Numbered from the stretch's first letter, positions 40,336-50,097 are shown. The stretch is DNA of 64,000 nt from Lepidostoma basale (GCA_022606425.2 JAHDVF020000881.1:496001-560000); one strand, 5' to 3'. Notes: generated by a model not told the origin, from the sequence alone. A program made the numbers and translations.

Positions 40336-41029
40336 TCGTTCAACATCCACAAAATAAATCTAAAACAAATGTTTATTATCTATTTAATTTATGTTCCACG
40401 TATCCATCGTTTTTTTAAATTACCGGTAATTAGGCACTTAAAACAATGTTATAATATTAATTTCAACAGTTAGTACCACCTTGTTGTTTTGGATAAAATA
40501 ATCGACTATTTTATAAATAAAATATCACTGTTAAACCGAAAAAGCAATCAAGTTTTCGTTTTGTATTTTATTAAATTTTCGTATTTTCATTAAATTAAAC
40601 ACGTTTTCTTTGCGTTCCAGTAAGGAATTTGTGGCGATATATTCTTAGACATGGTGCCACATAAATTAGACAAATTGATTGATATTGTAAATGGAAATTA
40701 TGTGGAATATACTCGTATATCTTTTGATGAGGTAGTTGATATCTTTAAGACTTATATAGGTCGGGAGTCATGACCCACATAATATACCGATTAGAAGGAC
40801 CAGCAGACACCGGGCTATAAATAGTTTCCCACAGAACTTGATTGGGACGTCTTGACAGCTGGTATGGGGAGCAGGCGAGTAGTGGGTGTACGCGTTAGGC
40901 TCATCATTTATACGTTTATCTCGCGAAAGAGAAATGTTTCAAGTTATACACTGAGAAAATAATGTAATCATGTATTTTGGGGGGGTGAGTAGAGGGGAAC
41001 CTATTGACTCTTCGACCTGGTGATGGCCA
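40336..41029. other. unidentified; small ORF and TATA-like box
   Basis: A 40-codon ORF (40651-40773, MVPHKLDKLIDIVNGNY start) follows an acceptor-like TTTCTTTGCGTTCCAG. It matches nothing I know. A TATAAATAG lies 40 bp beyond its stop. Confidence 0.3.
40816..40824 (+). promoter_or_regulatory. possible TATA box
   Basis: TATAAATAG is preceded by CCGGGC and followed by TTTCCC. Composition on both sides is less AT-rich than the surroundings. No gene is seen downstream. Confidence 0.22.
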
Positions 41030-41465
41030 TGCTACGCTGGAGGATTGATCTGGTCCCAAGTACATATCCACACCTCCTCGACTTTGGTCTCCCCTGGAAA
41101 CTATAGTTGCTTAGAGATCGAGTGTGAATAACCTCGATGGATAATATTGATGCATCATCATCATCATCATCGGTTGTCCCTCGTGTCCGAGGAAAACTGT
41201 CCTTCACGGTTATGGGTCCGCATGTGACTAAAGAGCCCGATCCTGGACCCACATATTTTGGGGCATCTGGGGCAGGGGAAGGCGCCTGTAATGGAGCCGT
41301 CACCGTCTCCCAGTGGTTTCTCCTTTCTCCTCCCTCTCCTCTCAGCGGCGTCGTCTCTGCGATGCATATTGATGCATTGACGCATATTGATGCATAGGCT
41401 AACGTGGAAGGACACCTCGCCAACCCGCCTGGCAAGCGTGGCGTTGTAATGCCAATCAACCCCCG
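41030..41465 (-). mobile_element. LINE-Z C-terminus with C2H2 tail
   Basis: The minus frame ending at 41167 encodes NATLARRVGEVSFHVSL and then FPCPRCPKICGSRIGLFSHM followed by RTH. This is a CxxC...HxxxH finger that closes many insect non-LTR ORF2 proteins. The sister copy at 60850 confirms the family. It should not be read as a host zinc-finger gene. The upstream RT is missing. Confidence 0.7.
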
Positions 41466-41545
41466 TATGACATGTCATACATGGAGAAGTATGGGGGAGG
41501 CCTATGTCCAGCAGTGGACGACAACGGCTGTTAAAGAAGAAGATG
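41466..41545 (+). mobile_element. RTE-G8 LINE extreme 3' end
   Basis: GGGGAGGCCTATGTCCAGCA then GTGGACGACAACGGCTG and a GAAGAAGATG tail. About 25 codons remain (YGRGLCPAVDDNGC type). Confidence 0.6.
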
Positions 41546-41700
41546 AATTTTGTGATCTTGGGGGAAATCCAGGTGGTTGTAAGATCCACCACCCTGAAGA
41601 TGGAGACTGTAACGATCTCCGAAACGTCAGTCCAGAAAGATGAGCTACACCGATTTTCCCAAGATCCCAAAACACATATTGCTAACAACCGTGAAAATCT
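41545..41700 (+). repeat. HH-11 unit with long flanking inverted repeat
   Basis: GATCTTGGGGGAAATC (41554-41569) pairs with GATTTTCCCAAGATC (41652-41666), enclosing a local GGTGGT/ACCACC hairpin and the ribozyme-like motif. Confidence 0.6.
41590..41632 (+). ncRNA. hammerhead-like motif, HH-11
   Basis: CTGAAGA 41594-41600, extra T, stem II GGAGA/TCTCC with a 9-nt loop, GAAA 41621-41624. Minimal palindromic stem III ACGT (41624-41627) and triplet GTC. Adjacent stem I pairing is weak, so activity is uncertain. Single copy in the window. Confidence 0.55.
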
Positions 41701-41814
41701 ACGCAATTATTCGGTGTAATCATCATTTTTGGAATCGACCCTATCACCTTCGCAATAATTATATTTATTGAGTAAAATAAACAGAACTGTTCATTTTTAT
41801 ATTTAAACGACATT

Positions 41815-42000
41815 CTTTTTCTTTTTTTTTGGTTCCGTGTCAGGTCAACGTTGGCGATCACTGCAGTGAAGGCATCTCTGTCCTGCACCATTTAGAGAAG
41901 GTTCTCAACTCAGCTCGTTCCTGGCCATTCCCTTATGTTTTGCCGCCATGACAACTGCCTTGTACCAACTCCTAGACGTCCCTCTTTTTTGCCCATGGTA
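41815..42000 (-). mobile_element. RTE-G3-like LINE C-terminus
   Basis: The minus frame 41891-41682 encodes VQDRDAFTAVIANVDLTRNQ, close to the RAAQDRDRFAEVIANVRG end of RTE-G3. Upstream 41995-41895 keeps SWYKAVV-type codons. Confidence 0.68.
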
Positions 42001-42014
42001 ATATTTTTTTTTGT

Positions 42015-42200
42015 TTTTTTTTTCTATACAACAGGTCGTTTGAACCCAATTACTGAATACAGTTGGTTTTAAGCTATTATATTGATTCCCGTGACACGTA
42101 GAAATGTACCTAATCTATCGCCATTTTATTGTCAGGTGAATTCTACACCAGACCTATTATATGTAAGACATTGTGACAAACACACTGCCATCATCGCATT
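42015..42200 (-). mobile_element. SINE-1a copy, head lost
   Basis: The LINE-J-like tail (ACAACAGGTCGTTTGAACCC, 42029-42048) is followed by the SINE-1 body. The tRNA-related head is absent. A long T-run precedes the tail, i.e. a poly-A 3' end on the minus strand. Confidence 0.68.
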
Positions 42201-42805
42201 ATTACTAGCCGAAAGAGGTGTTATTTTTATCCCCTTAGCACATGACCCAACATCATGGCGACGTCAACGACTATTTAATGTCATTAACGTGATAACAAAA
42301 TAGAAAACGAAAAAACTTCTACGGAGATGTTTAAAATCGATTATTATTTTAAATATCGAAGCCAACGGTTTGAAGCTTCGATTGAAAGTTATAGCGGAAA
42401 AATTATAAGGGATTTTAATCCATTTTCGGATACCGTAATGTTTTCGTATTAAGTAATGTAAATAATGTTACCTATTTTATTACATACCAACATTCTTGTT
42501 CATAATCTTTTTTCGGCTTATCTGTTAAACGAATCTCAAAACCCTTTTCCAGTTCGGTTATTTTAGCAACATATTTGTGTATTACTTGGGAAAGGTGGCG
42601 GTGTAGGGATAATATTTATAAAAAGATCCGATGTGAACATATCTGAAACGCGTTTGAAGTCAAGGAAAACATTCATATGTGATGAGAATTACTAAATAAT
42701 CTAGCAATCGGATTAAAATAACTATATATAGGAATAAATATTCGCATATCCAAATGAAAAGGAGCGTATTTTCTATATAGTTTTCCAATAGCATTTTTTC
42801 AATAT
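42201..42805. other. AT-rich, no gene seen
   Basis: Nothing recognised. Confidence 0.45.
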
Positions 42806-43845
42806 TAGTTATATTAAAATGGAGATCTTACAGCCTGGTTTGATATCAATAAAGGTGTCAAACAAGGTTGCGTAATGTCCCCGTGGTTATTTAATCTGTA
42901 TATGGACAATTGTATGAGAGAGCTGAAAGGGTTGGATGTAGGTGCCAAAATGAGCGGAGTGTCAGTAAGCTGTCTCTTGTATGCGGATGACGCTGTCCTA
43001 CTTGCTGACAACGAGCATGAACTACAAGTCCTGGTGAATTGTATGTATGAGGTATGCATGCGAAATGATCTGATGATGAATGTTAATAAGTCCAAGGTAA
43101 TGATTTTTGAAAAGGAAGAAACCACGACAGTCTGCAACATTAGCGTGAATGGTGAAAACTTGGAGCAAGTAGTTGAGTTTGTGTATTTAGGTAGTATGTT
43201 TACAAGAGATGGGAGAGTGGAGAGGGATATTGAAAGAAGGGTTGGGGCAGGCAACAAAGTGAATGGTGCACTTAAAGTTGTCATCGCAAACAAAAACCTA
43301 TCCAAAAAGCTAGAATGGCAGTGCACAATGGTGTTCTTCTACCGACCCTTATGTATGGAAGCGAAGCATGGAACTGGCAAAAGAAGGATGAAAGTAGAAT
43401 AAATGCAGTAGAAATGAGATCTCTTAGACGAATGTGTGGATACTCTGTGTATGATAGAGTGTCGAATGAAAATATAAGAAGTGAATGCGGTGCGAATGAT
43501 GGTGTCATGAACAAAATAATGAAAGGATCATTAAGATGGTTTGGACATATGGAAAGAATGAATGAAGAAAGAATGGTAAAAAAATTATATGTTTATGATG
43601 TAAATGGTACCAGAAATAGAGGAAGACCGAGGAAAACGTGGCACGATCAAATAAATCAAATATTGAATGTCGGCCATGTGAGGAGTCAGAGAAATCGACG
43701 CGCGTGCATGACACGATGTATGAATGTTGAGGAAGCGAGAGAAATATGTCAGGAAAGAAAGGTGTGGCAGTCCATTCTTTCTGCCTACCCCTTCGGGGAG
43801 ACGGCGTGATGGTTAGTTAGTTAGTTAGTTAGTTAGTTAAAACAT
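42806..43845 (+). mobile_element. RTE-T LINE, longest copy, RT palm to TTAG tail
   Basis: A 5'-truncated copy. The frame to 43402 encodes FDINKGVKQGCVMSP, the catalytic box SCLLYADDAVLLADNE, and FVYLGSMFTRDGR. A one-base loss in the A-run at about 43303 shifts it. The second frame 43315-43809 gives LMYGSEAWNWQKKDE to SAYPFGETA. The tail at 43812-43839 is (TTAG)6-7. RTE-clade LINEs commonly end in short tandem repeats. Confidence 0.9.
42875..43809 (+). pseudogene. reverse transcriptase C-terminal half of RTE-T, one frameshift
   Basis: RT palm and thumb, then an RTE-type C-terminal region with MRSLRRMCGYSVYDRVSN, LRWFGHMERMNEERM and RGRPRKTWHDQINQIL. The endonuclease domain and RT fingers are absent. 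Apart from the single shift both frames are clean, so the insertion is recent. Confidence 0.88.
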
Positions 43846-44189
43846 AGTCATCGTCCATAAGTTACTTTTATATATGTTTTTCTCGAATTGTATGTGGCTG
43901 CCGTCAGTCTTCGCGCACTTGCCGTAGCGGCCAGACGTATTTTGACGTATATTGAGTGCCGTGCCCGAAAAAGTGAATGAATCAAAAAGACAAGAGACAA
44001 GATGAGACAGTAGGTAAACAATTATAAGATCTTCCACGTCCATATCGTTCGGCGGAAAGGTCACAACTGGCCTTCGCGCGTCGATTGACTCATTGGCTAT
44101 AACTGGCTGCTCAATATTTCTGGCTGCCGCAACCTGGCTGCGGCAGCCTGACCGCTTAGTGCGCGGTAAGCCTAATTCTATGGAACTTC
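43846..44189. other. no ORF; small GC palindrome
   Basis: GGCTGCCGCAACC...GGCTGCGGCAGCC at 44122-44151 is an imperfect inverted repeat in a GC-rich stretch. Otherwise unexplained. Confidence 0.4.
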
Positions 44190-44970
44190 GTTATACCCAG
44201 GTCTCTCTTGTTTCTTGCTTATACCCAGGTCTCTTTTGTTTCTTGCCCTCTGAGGGTGCGCTGTTTTCCAGCTGGGAGAGGGAGGTTGCCCCTCTGTGAC
44301 GGGTCTCGTTCCTCTCCCTGTTGGCCATAATAATAATTTGTGCAGTGGTTTTATTTATTTATTTAATATTATGAAATGCTTCCTAAACCTCGTCCTTTGT
44401 CCTACATGCCAAAAACTGTACTCTACGTTATTATTATTATTTTTTTTTTCCCCATCCCGCATTTGTCTCTTCTGCCTCTCCTGTTCTTCCCGCTGTATAT
44501 TCCTGCGGTGTATATTTTATCTTTTATGAAATGTTCATGTATTATATATTATGCTTATTTATTTATTCAATAAAGTACAGCGGAGCATAGAAGTGAAATT
44601 GAGTAGATTAAATGTGGTCTGGCACCCCCTTGTTGTTGCCGTATTTAAATGTAAGTCCCGGATGGATCGGGGACAGGCCCAGGGAGTGTACGAGCGAGGC
44701 TGATAAAAGGGCGCCGCTACGCCCTATAACAGCCTCGGGTATGTGGCGGGAACTTCTATGTTCCTATAAGATACCCAGGTTATCCCCCTTGGTTTCAAAT
44801 ATATATATTTTTTTAACGTAAGTCCCGCATGGACGGGGGACGGGCCTAGGGAGTGCACGAGTGAAGCTGACGAAAGGCGCCGCTGCGCCTATAACAGCTT
44901 CGGGTAAGCGGAGGGAGCCCTCTATGGCTCGGCCATTATGTTATTATGTTAATACCCAGGTCTCATAATA
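44190..44970. repeat. GC-rich duplicated block with recurring TACCCAGGT
   Basis: About 130-140 bp at 44641-44770 (AAGTCCCGGATGGATCGGGG start) recurs at 44818-44950, with AACAGC(C/T)TCGGGTA near each end. TACCCAGGT occurs at about 44198, 44222, 44769 and 44953. It looks like duplicated 3' UTR of an unknown retroelement. Confidence 0.6.
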
Positions 44971-44999
44971 CATATTATATAACGCAGAAACGCTTATAC

Positions 45000-45262
45000 T
45001 ACTATTCTTTTTCTTGATCTTTACAATTTCCCACTTTATGTGGGGTCAACCCGCATAACATGATTTCTCCAGGAAGCTCTGTCTTGGGTCTGCTCTTTTT
45101 TAAGTCCACGTTCCTTGACAGTGATAGATGATCTTCATGTTGCCAAAGTCTATCCTCTACCCCTCTGGACCGTTGAAATTCGATGAGCAGATTTTACAGT
45201 GTGGTCATCTTCTTGACGCATGATGTTGCCAAACCATCTCAAATTGGCTTCTTCAAGCCAGT
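45000..45262 (-). mobile_element. RTE-G10 LINE C-terminus
   Basis: Minus strand, with shifts: NWLEEANLRWFGNIMRQEDD, a QRGRG block, then KERGLKKEQTQDRASWRNHV and MRVDPT. This is a typical RTE terminal layout. Its 5' edge meets HH-10. Confidence 0.7.
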
Positions 45263-45263
45263 T

Positions 45264-45345
45264 TACTCTCGCACCCTGACGAAGCTCCTGCGGGAGCGAA
45301 TCCGGTTGGTGTTTTCAAATAAAGTGGTTTTGATACAAATACTAA
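45264..45345 (+). mobile_element. HH-10 element end
   Basis: The ribozyme is followed by CAAATAAAGTGGTTTTGATA, resembling the ACAAAGTTGTTTTATTT block downstream of the HH-6 ribozyme and similar blocks in HH-4 and HH-7. Single copy, joined to RTE-G10. Confidence 0.6.
45272..45311 (+). ncRNA. hammerhead ribozyme motif, HH-10
   Basis: Stem I CACC (45272-45275) with GGTG (45308-45311), core CTGACGA 45276-45282, extra A, stem II GCTCC/GGAGC with TGCG loop (45284-45297), GAA 45298-45300, palindromic stem III CCGG 45302-45305, GTT triplet. Base 45301 is T where A is expected, the only deviation. It has the most fully paired stem set in the window. Confidence 0.72.
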
Positions 45346-45964
45346 GGGTAAATGTCACACCATAAGTTGTTTTTATATTTAAAACACTCATTCGATTCTA
45401 CATTTCGATTGAAATATCATTAACTTAATTGTTCAATGAAACACATTAAATAATTATTCAATAATTAATTTTGTTTAAAACAATCAGTATTCTCAATTCT
45501 TTTTGATATTTTTTTCCGTTCAACTTAACCATCGATATAAACGAGGGCTTAATTTTCTAGATAGCACTGCGGATCAATCTCATTAACAAAGAATCGAAAG
45601 TAAGTAAAAGCTTCTACCGACTCCGTTTAAAGTTTAAGCCGGCCGAAAAATTTACATTCTTCTTTGCATTTCTATGTCTATTTAACGCCCAGTAAGATAC
45701 TTGTAAAATATATTATCTAGATTATATACTACAAAACATCTCTGTTTTTTTTTTTTTACATATCTAAGTAGGAACTAGATGATGATAGTATCATATCCTC
45801 AACCCTTGATCAGAGAAGGAACTAGATGATGATAGTATCGTGTCCCCAACCCTTTTTCAGACTTATCAGGGGATTCTTTAAGAACTCCATTATCTTGGAA
45901 GCTATCCATCTTCATGTTCCAGATGGTTATCTTCGACAGCGACTTTGAGCTTTCTTAGTTATAT
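45346..45964. other. no gene seen; 40-bp direct repeat
   Basis: AGGAACTAGATGATGATAG begins two copies of a roughly 40-bp block at about 45769 and 45825, each ending CAACCCTT. The rest is AT-rich. Confidence 0.45.
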
Positions 45965-46262
45965 TACACTTGTTCTTCTGGTTTTTGACTGGCTGTAAGT
46001 CTCAACGCCTTCGGTGGGCTGGCCATGTGGAATGAATGGGAGAGGATAGAACACCAAAAATTATATCCAGATGGGTGCCTCGCGAAAAGAGACCACGAAA
46101 CAGACCGAGGAAAGATGGGCGGATTGCGTGGAACAAGATTGGGAGAAAGTGAAAGGAGCTGGGGAATGAAGAGAGATGGCCAGAGACAGAAGTCAGTGGA
46201 GGACCGTTGTGGAGGAAGCCAAGTCCCACATCGGGATGTAGCGCCGAAAAATGATGATTTCT
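45965..46262 (+). mobile_element. RTE-G9 LINE 3' end
   Basis: Broken frames give LRWAGHVE-type, RREETTKQTEER-type and then the GGAAGCCAAGTCCCACATC end with GATGTAGCGCCG. The sister ends are at 35375-35690. Confidence 0.65.
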
Positions 46263-46386
46263 TTAATTTTATTTCAATAAAATTAAACAAGAAATTTAAA
46301 TCACAATCATTAATATTTTAATCTCAAAATGATGGATCATTGAAAACGATTTGGTTACTTCTTGATTGTCGTATAGTTTAAATTAG

Positions 46387-46695
46387 CCGACCCCTTTTGT
46401 ATGGAAGTGAAGCTTGGTGTTGGCAGAAAAAGCATGAAATTAAAATAAATGCCCTTGAAATGAGATCACTTAGAAGAATGTGCGGAAAATGTACGATGGA
46501 ATACTCATTGAATGAATTAGAAAGGAATGTATGGCGGATGAATGCGTCCTAAATAAAGTTAAGAATTTTTGAACATATGGAATGAATGGAACAGGGAAGA
46601 ATGATTAATAAGATATATACGAGTAGTTTGAATCTCTGATCCATCATCTCTGCGTACCCCTCAGGGAAAACGGCGTGATAATTAGTTAGTTAATT
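46387..46695 (+). mobile_element. RTE-T LINE 3' end, decayed
   Basis: LLYGSEAWCWQKKHE-type start (46390), MRSLRRMCGK, then deletions. Ends GGCGTGATAATTAGTTAG. Confidence 0.72.
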
Positions 46696-47394
46696 TAAAC
46701 TATAATAGTTTTGGCTATTGGTTACCATCATCTGATGACACTGAGGTATGATAAATTTAAATTTTAGTTGTTTATGAAATTATTCTATCTTATTCTGTTC
46801 TATGTAACAAAAAACATTTATTAAGTATTAATTTTTCAAATCTGCATACAGTATAATATCAAAAGCAGCAGCAAAAATTCGTTAAAAAATTTGCCATTTA
46901 TTTTTCAAACCTATGAATGCTTAAAGACAAATCAAACAAAGATTTTTCAATTGTGTTTTTAGCTAATTTCAACAAAGCGATTTTAGTAAAGTAACACAGC
47001 TTTACGAAAATCACTACTGAATAAATGATTTTCTTCTATAGAAGCGATGGACCAAGTTGGCTGCCGGAATTGATTAATTCGTGGAAATTTTACTCGGCAA
47101 ACTGTATATTTTTGTTTCGTTTCCTTTAATTTAAATATAATATTTCAGGTACAGAAGTAAATAGCGTTCAACTCTGGCGGGGCTTTTGTCAACTTATTCC
47201 ATAGGAGAGCATTTTCATGTTTTGAACAGAGGAAAAGTTTCAAATGTTACTATTGTGATATTTGTAATCGGATTATAATAGTATTTACCATATGTATATA
47301 TACATTTTTAAATGTAATATAAAGCACTTTGTTCACAATCGCTTCGCATTTTATATGAAAATTTACATTTTATTGAAATCAATACATAAATGAA
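46696..47394. other. AT-rich, no gene seen
   Basis: Nothing recognised. Confidence 0.45.
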
Positions 47395-47680
47395 AGGGTC
47401 TGTTCTCTTAAATCTTTATAAATAGTCCATTGTTTTGGCCGAAACAATATGATACTTCAACATTATTGCTGTTAAACTTTTAAACACTGTTAAAATATCA
47501 CAATTTCTTTTTATTTACTGAGAGTGTCGCGACAGCTGTTTTGCCAACCGATGCGGCATCGACAGTTTATTGTAATACCTGATGATGCCACATCGGTTCG
47601 CGAAACAGCTGTCGCGACTCTCTCGGTGAATAAACAGAAATTGTGATATTATAGCAGTGTCTTAAATTTTAACAGGAATA
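47395..47680. mobile_element. HH-1 palindrome with distal segment
   Basis: The distal block (AGTCCATTGTTTTGGCCGAA, 47408) leads into the left arm (TCGCGACAGCTG 47527), centre near 47568, and right arm with the better ribozyme, ending near AGCAGTGTCTTAAATTTT. Confidence 0.75.
47575..47620 (+). ncRNA. hammerhead-like ribozyme motif, HH-1
   Basis: CTGATGA 47579-47585, extra T, GCCA...stem II partly mispaired, GAAA at 47602-47605, CAGCTG, GTC, then GCGAC. In the left arm the core is deleted. Confidence 0.6.
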
Positions 47681-47703
47681 AAATCTTTATTATATTTTAG
47701 GGG

Positions 47704-47742
47704 AATGACATGTTTCGTCTTGCAACGGTATTATCAATGTTG
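47704..47742 (-). ncRNA. hammerhead-like motif with U3/A8 core, HH-3
   Basis: Minus strand: TTGATAA (47731-47737), extra T, ACC-GTTGCAAG-stem II (altered), GAAA, CATG, GTC. A diverged HH-3 copy that keeps U3 and A8. The repeat runs 47681-47760. Confidence 0.58.
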
Positions 47743-47814
47743 AAAACCCTTTGTTCACAGTCAGATCTCTTTTTGTTTCAAAATTGGCGTTTTATTGATA
47801 ACAATCTTTAAATG

Positions 47815-48630
47815 TATTAAAAAATTAATACGATTAAAAGCGTAAGTTCTTTAAAAGTTCATTATATTATATTTTGAGGAAATTACATATGTCGCATTTT
47901 TTAGGCATTGTCAAATGATGATGCCTTAGCGAAACTTGTCATTCCCATAAAATATAATAAAGCTTCTAGAATACAGACGTCTTCATTCATATTAATATGG
48001 AGTTTTACATAACTGTCATTCCATCGACCTCTTGCTCGCCGTTGTCCAACCACCGCGGAGTTGGAACACAGAGTTCAATAAGGCCTACGAGCTACAGCCT
48101 CCTTGCGAACGTTATTAAAGTCCAAGCTTTTATCCAGAAATACTAAGCTGCGTATTTATAACATCATCATCAAGCCAGCCCAGAGTCGTGGACAATGACT
48201 GTAAAAGAACAACAAAGAATCTACTGGTTTGAGAATAGAATACTTAGAACGATCCTAGGACCCAAACCCGGTGTTGCAGCGGGAACTTCATAATAAGACC
48301 AACCAAGAGATCCGTACGATGACCCAGCAGCTTATAACGAGCACCGTGAGAGCCGGTCGCCTAGCATGAATTGGGCACGTATGCCGAGCCGAAGAGACCA
48401 GAGCAATCAAGATCCTGTACGCATCTAGACCGACTGGAATAAGACCATAGATAATGGACAATGTTCTGGCTGATCTGGCTAGGTTGGGCGAATCGGATTG
48501 CTGGGAGCAAAACGTGCAGGATCGAGGAGCTTGACGAAAAATCATCAAGGAGGCTGAAACTCTTCAAGAGTTGTATGGCCATAGGAAGTAAAGTAAAGTT
48601 TACATAACTGTTAAAGAAACAATAAATCTA
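47815..48630. mobile_element. HH-3 palindrome split by RTE-G11
   Basis: Both arms are present (TTACATATGTCGC...TTGTCAAATGATGATGCC...GTCATTCCC). The terminal AACAATAAAT block is separated by a LINE. The left arm minus motif reads TTGACAA (U3, A8). The right arm plus motif reads ATGATGA with GAAA but CTTG in stem III. Confidence 0.72.
48017..48598 (+). mobile_element. RTE-G11 LINE 3' end with 13-bp target duplication
   Basis: TTTACATAACTGT occurs exactly at 48004-48016 and 48599-48611. Inside, broken frames give KTNQEIRTMTQQLITSTVRA, ETRAIKILYASRPTGI and a late VQDRG..RKIIKEAE block. The element ends GGAAGTAAAGTAAAG. Confidence 0.78.
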
Positions 48631-49514
48631 CATTTCACGACGAAAACTCACGACGAGCATTTGCCTGTCGATGGATCGTTTTGTGAATTTTAAATAACAC
48701 ACTTTTGATGTTAAAACAATTTGTTTCAATGCTAAAAAATATTAGGACAGTTATTTTAAAGTAAATATAAGTATCATCAAGCACCAAGTTGTCATCATCT
48801 CTATTTTGTGGTCTTGATTTCTTTCAATGCACATAGTTTTGAAACATGGTGTATATTCAGTAGCGAGCAACCCCCGAGTAGCCGTCACACGTAACGTGTA
48901 ACACGTAATGTCAATAAAACCTCTCTGTGAGCTTCCCCGCCCGCCCTCACCCTGTTGGGCGTAAGCTGTAAGCACAAGGCAAAAAATAGGATAAACCTTA
49001 AGCTGCTGCCATGCAACACATACAGCACATCGTTTTATGAAGCTTCCACAAACTAAAAAATCAACGAAATCCTATCTAAATGCGCGAAAATATCTCCTTC
49101 ACCCCTTCGAATTTTCACCAGTAGAAAAATCACGATCAAGAAACGCGCAGTAATGATATTACGAAAATTTCGAAAACTTGAGAATAACTCAATGTTAACC
49201 CGACGATCGCCGTAAGCACACATGTGCGTTCTACGTAGACGATCGCCATAAGCGCAGCTGTGCGCGCTTCGCAATATTCGAAAGATGTATTTCAAAATTA
49301 ATTCCGATTTTTTCACAACGACATCTTTGAATATTTTAAAATATTAACAAACCAAAAAGGATCGATATTTTTCGATAGTTTGGGAGAAAATACGTGGCGT
49401 ACCGGCTCGCTGTTTCTACAAACATGTGGCGATGAATGGGTTAAATTACCTCTAATCAGACTTTTAAACTTGTAGAATAAATTGACTATTTGAATGTTAC
49501 ATGTAAGTACGGAA
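48631..49514. other. no gene seen; small direct repeat
   Basis: ACACGTAACGTGTAACACG at 48890 is a local inverted repeat. GACGATCGCC(G/A)TAAGC followed by GTGCG occurs at 49201 and 49239. The 87-codon minus frame through the latter has no known motif. Confidence 0.4.
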
Positions 49515-49680
49515 ACCACGGGTGGTGGTCAAGGGGATAGAACGCTTGGCTCATGATCCAGGGGACATGGGTTAAAGCCTGGACACGACCAGATTCCTTC
49601 TTCATAATAATGAGCTATTTTCTGCTCACATTGAAGATTGTAAAATGAATTCTTATATCATTGATATAAATCCTTGATGT
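49515..49680 (+). mobile_element. SINE-2, tRNA-headed
   Basis: GGTGGTCAAGGGGATAGAAC has an A-box layout. About 45 bp on, GGGTTAAAGCCT sits where a B box belongs. The acceptor-stem pairing expected of a working tRNA is missing, and unique AT-rich sequence follows. Confidence 0.5.
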
Positions 49681-49727
49681 TAGTCTTTTTAAAAAATATA
49701 TATATATTTTTTTTTAAGTTTAGATAA

Positions 49728-49934
49728 ACTTAAGACGTTAACACTGTGGAATTCCATAATGACGATTTTTTATGAATTATAACACTTTTGAGTTTATTTT
49801 TGTCGACATGTTTCCAAGGCTTACATCTTCATCATCGGGAGAACGATATTAACTGTTTATATCGTTTTCTCTAAAGCCTTTAAAATATGTCGAGAAAAAT
49901 AAACTCAAAAGTGCTAAAAACACTCTTTATTTAA
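49728..49934. mobile_element. HH-5 palindrome
   Basis: The outer block on the minus strand (GGAATTCCACAGTGTTAACG, 49737-49756) matches the 3' block of HH-4. Left-arm ribozyme (minus, 49803-49845): CCGATGA, CCTTG, GAAA, CATG, GTC. The right arm retains ATGTC only. Confidence 0.7.
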
Positions 49935-50097
49935 CTAACTAACTAACCATAACCGAAGGGGTTGGCAGAAAGAATGAACTGCCACACTTTAACCGATGCG
50001 GCACTCCAATGTTCTCTTTTCGCCCCCGCGGGAGACGCAATGTGATGGGTTGCGAACCTCATCGCCACCAAGAGGCATCTCCCGCAATTATATTTAT
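49935..50097 (-). mobile_element. RTE-T-tailed SINE-like unit
   Basis: CTAACTAACTAACC tail at 49936-49949. The minus strand runs from GCGGGAGATGCC (50095) through GGTTCGCAACCC and GAGTGCCGCATCGG to the RTE-T end. Confidence 0.65.

Noticed and set aside
41167..41706. 179-codon ORF with a C2H2 finger (FPCPRCPKICGSRIGLFSH) as a host zinc-finger gene
   Set aside because: The finger is the usual C-terminal tail of insect non-LTR ORF2 proteins, a sister copy exists at 60850-61165, and the upstream part of the ORF is unrelated flanking sequence.
42875..43402. RT ORF as an endogenous virus or LTR retrotransposon
   Set aside because: YADD palm context, RTE-type C-terminus, TTAG-repeat tail and lack of LTRs, protease or integrase point to a non-LTR LINE. 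I see no viral genes in the window.
47395..47470. TTTTGGCCGAAACA in the HH-1 distal block as a second ribozyme
   Set aside because: GAAA and a possible stem are there, but no CTGANGA precedes it in any of the five copies (12.95, 25.1, 47.4, 53.1, 58.2 kb).
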